In this document: piece after piece, positions 61,862 through 64,000 of the stretch
How positions within the stretch are numbered: the stretch's first letter is position 1
Layout: the number at the start of each line of letters is the position of its first letter
Assembly: GCA_003260075.1 (NCBI GenBank)
Contig: QLIY01000625.1
Location: 1-64,000, forward strand
Direction of reading: 5' to 3'
Origin: Phallusia mammillata
Lineage: Eukaryota > Chordata > Ascidiacea > Phlebobranchia > Ascidiidae
Length of the DNA: 64,000 bases
The notes under the pieces: generated by a model
The model's input: only the letters and a program-made list of their open reading frames with translations
What the model was told of the DNA's origin: nothing
Databases searched by the model: none
Position numbers and translations under genes: made by a program

Positions 61862-64000
61862 ATGGTGATTAAAAGTTCTTTACCAGATGTGGTCATTCCT
61901 GACATTGATGTTGCCAGTTTTGTTCTAAAGAAGATGAAAAAATGGGAAAAGAAAAAAGCAATTGTAAGTATTTTCCTTTACTTTTAATCAGGCTAATTAG
62001 AAAAGTAGAATATATTGACAAGTAGACTATGTTTTCATGACATGTTGAACTTTCAGCACATTAAAAATCGCACTGCCCAGGATAACACTTTCTCATTTCA
62101 GATCGACACTGGAAACAACTGCAGAGAATACAGCTTTAATGAAGTACGTGAGAATTGCCATGAAATGTGGGAGCGCATTTTACCGCATGGGGTTGAGGAA
62201 GGGTGATGTGGTGGCAACTTGTCTCACAAACTGTGCCGAATTTGTCTTCATAGCAATCGGTGCTAATGCATGCGGTGGAATACTTGCTCCAGTAAATCCG
62301 ATTTGCACAGAAGGTAAGTGCATCCTTTTTAAACCTCCGAAGGTTGTGAGTTTGATCCCCTCCTTAGCTATGTGGCTTCGTAATACCAAAGTGTGCAATC
62401 AGTCACTTCAAAAGAAACACTAGAACACGAAATAAATGTGAGCTTTTGATCGAAAACAGACCTCCTAAAAACATAGGTATTGCAGACGTTTATAATTACT
62501 GCTGTCATTAACTTTTTTGGCTTTTTTGTTGACTGAATTAAAAGTCGTCACTATCGAATCAACAGGTCTGCATGATGCACATTTAAGCTCACCAACAAGT
62601 TAAAGCTTAATGGTGTTCTCGTTATTTGCAGATGAAATGTATCAGATTCTGAATCAAGTGAAACCGAAGTTTATCTTCGCAAATTCCTTCAACTTTGAGA
62701 TGTTAAAGAATGTCTCTAAGAAGTTATCTTGTGTGGAAGTGAGATGGCAATTAACTTGCCTTTAAATCTTTCTAAATTCAAACTAACTAACTAAAACTTA
62801 TTTCCATTTCAGGATTTAATCTGTGTTGAAGAAGGTTTTGAAGGAAAAACTTTTACTGAGTTTATTGCAACTGGAGACGCTAAAGGTAAATTTATTCAGT
62901 TTGCTAAAATTATTCACTCTGCCCAATAAAAGTAATTGGGCTCCCAGTCAATCTGTTGCTTGTTTTCGCCAAAAAACAAAACCATATGTTTGCCAATGAG
63001 CTGCAGCGCGTTTAGCTCTCATCCACCAATTGTGCCCTCCACTGTTTTGTCCCCCCCCCCCAATGAGCTGCAGCGCGTTTAGCTCTCATCCACCAATTGT
63101 GCCCTCCATTGTTCCCCCCCCCCAACGTTGCGCAGCTATTTCCAGCTTGGTGATTGTTTTAATGATATTGTGTCGCTATGTTTTCTTTTACCAAGCGAAA
63201 TAAACTCAACTCAACTTAATTCAAATGGGTTTTTTAAGATCAATTGATAATTGAAGTATTTTTTATACGTGATGTATTCCAATATTTTATTTTATTAGAT
63301 TTTCCTACCGATATCGAAATAAGCAGCGAAGACTTGGCAATGATCCTTTTCACAAGTGGCACAACCGGTTTACCGAAAGCAGTGAGGAAGACGCATAAAA
63401 ACGTTTTGGCAACGCTGACTCTTGGCAGGTATTAAGTTCAAAGCATTTATCTAATGGTTTTCAACCCTTTTGTAGTTACGGATCGATTTTTAATTGTATC
63501 AGGTCTGTGGGCCCTTATGTACAAATACCCCGTTTAGAAGCCTGAAAATCATATAAAATCTTTGATTTCAAGGACCCGCAGTAACCACTTTATCGACACC
63601 TCGGGAAAAATCTTTGCATTTTGTCATTCGTTTAGAACGGGAAATCGCCTCAGAAATAGCCGTGTTTGTCCAAAATGGTAAAATTAATACACATTTTGGC
63701 CTTCCGTCAAATGTTTCAGACTCATGAGCACCACAAAAACTTTTTACAGTCAAATTTTTAGGTGTGTCTCAGTATTTTAAGATACTGCAAAGCTTTCTCC
63801 TGTTTATACAGCGCCCGATCCTATGAATTTAAGCAGAGCAACAGCACAACAACAATTTCAGCATTAAGTTTTGTTTTGTTTGCCAGCCCTTCTTTAGCCA
63901 TATTTGTATGGAGCACTGGAGGCTTTAACGCTAAAAGGGTCTTTAAACCGACGGCAGCGAATAAAATACATTTACTTTGCAGGGTTGGAAAGTTTGGATT
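61862..64000 (+). CDS. Acyl-CoA synthetase 2 (4CL/luciferase-like), partial, with frameshift
   Basis: Exons: 61862-61963, 62102-62313, 62632-62738, 62813-62885, 63299-63428; the gene continues past the window. Exons 1, 3, 4 and 5 have exactly the lengths of the synthetase 1 exons (102, 107, 73, 130). Exon 2 is 212 nt against 211: one extra T at about 62155-62156 shifts the frame between VREN and the conserved KCGSAFYRMGLRKGDVVAT stretch and makes a stop at GGG-TGA. Exon 5 holds the adenylate loop [10 protein letters not shown] followed by AVRKTHKN, where synthetase 1 has GVMLTHGN; the usual Gly after the Lys is Ala. Same intron phases as synthetase 1, so the two are a head-to-head duplicate pair. 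The frameshift may be a sequencing error or a real null allele. Confidence 0.82.
62990..63220. repeat. Gap-damaged copy of the gttgagttgagtttatt element
   Basis: The right end aaataaactcaactcaac at about 63200-63217 matches 26939-26956, as does the ttggtgattgtttta stretch. Two C10/C11 runs (63051-63061, 63114-63123) and a repeated atgagctgcagcgcgtttagc segment show contig overlap. It lies in an intron of synthetase 2. Confidence 0.6.
63429..64000. other. Intron of synthetase 2, no exon seen
   Basis: The next expected exon (matching synthetase 1 exon 6, with a MFHIYG-type motif) is not found before the window ends. Confidence 0.5.

Overview
This window is animal nuclear DNA. Every protein gene is split into short exons by GT-AG introns (one GC-AG). 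The recognisable genes are metazoan (CSRNP, LANCL) or fit an invertebrate (a GH16 glucanase, luciferase-like acyl-CoA synthetases, a small P-loop sulfotransferase). AT-rich sequence, short introns, many hAT-type MITEs and very divergent overlapping haplotype copies suggest a highly polymorphic marine invertebrate. An ascidian (tunicate) is my best guess, but the species cannot be fixed from sequence alone. No bacterial, viral or CRISPR feature was seen.

Layout. (1) 1-28.4 kb: a cluster of four paralogous genes for secreted, extremely cysteine-rich proteins (A +, B -, C -, D -). I reassembled all four exon by exon, and the reading frames close exactly. Each has a signal peptide, six modules that mostly carry six cysteines and are mostly encoded by one phase 1-1 exon each, and a last exon ending in a C-x-C tail. 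A and B are arms of a 4-5 kb tail-to-tail palindrome. B has an in-frame stop in exon 3, and A has lost the TATA box that B, C and D keep. I recognise no named family; this is the best candidate for an undescribed system. (2) 29.7-35.5 kb (-): a secreted GH16 beta-glucanase-like protein with two C-terminal X8/CBM43-like modules. (3) 36.1-37.7 kb (+): a P-loop sulfotransferase-like gene, head to head with the glucanase. (4) 38.1-41.0 kb (+): a LanC-like (LANCL) gene whose last exon is broken by an assembly gap. (5) 44.7-52.0 kb (-): a CSRNP transcription factor. (6) 53.0-60.5 kb (-) and 61.9 kb to the end (+): a divergent pair of 4-coumarate:CoA-ligase/luciferase-like acyl-CoA synthetases. The first ends in a peroxisomal SKM signal; the second runs off the window and has a 1-nt frameshift in exon 2.

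A window-wide oddity is 28 runs of C, most exactly 10 long and all on the + strand. Most are followed by a slightly diverged repeat of the sequence just before them. They behave like scaffold gaps written as C instead of N, so many apparent tandem duplications here (including a duplicated synthetase exon) are probably overlapping haplotype contigs. Mobile DNA includes several hAT-like MITE families with 8-bp target-site duplications, a tRNA-derived SINE with a 14-bp target-site duplication, and hammerhead-ribozyme-like cores.
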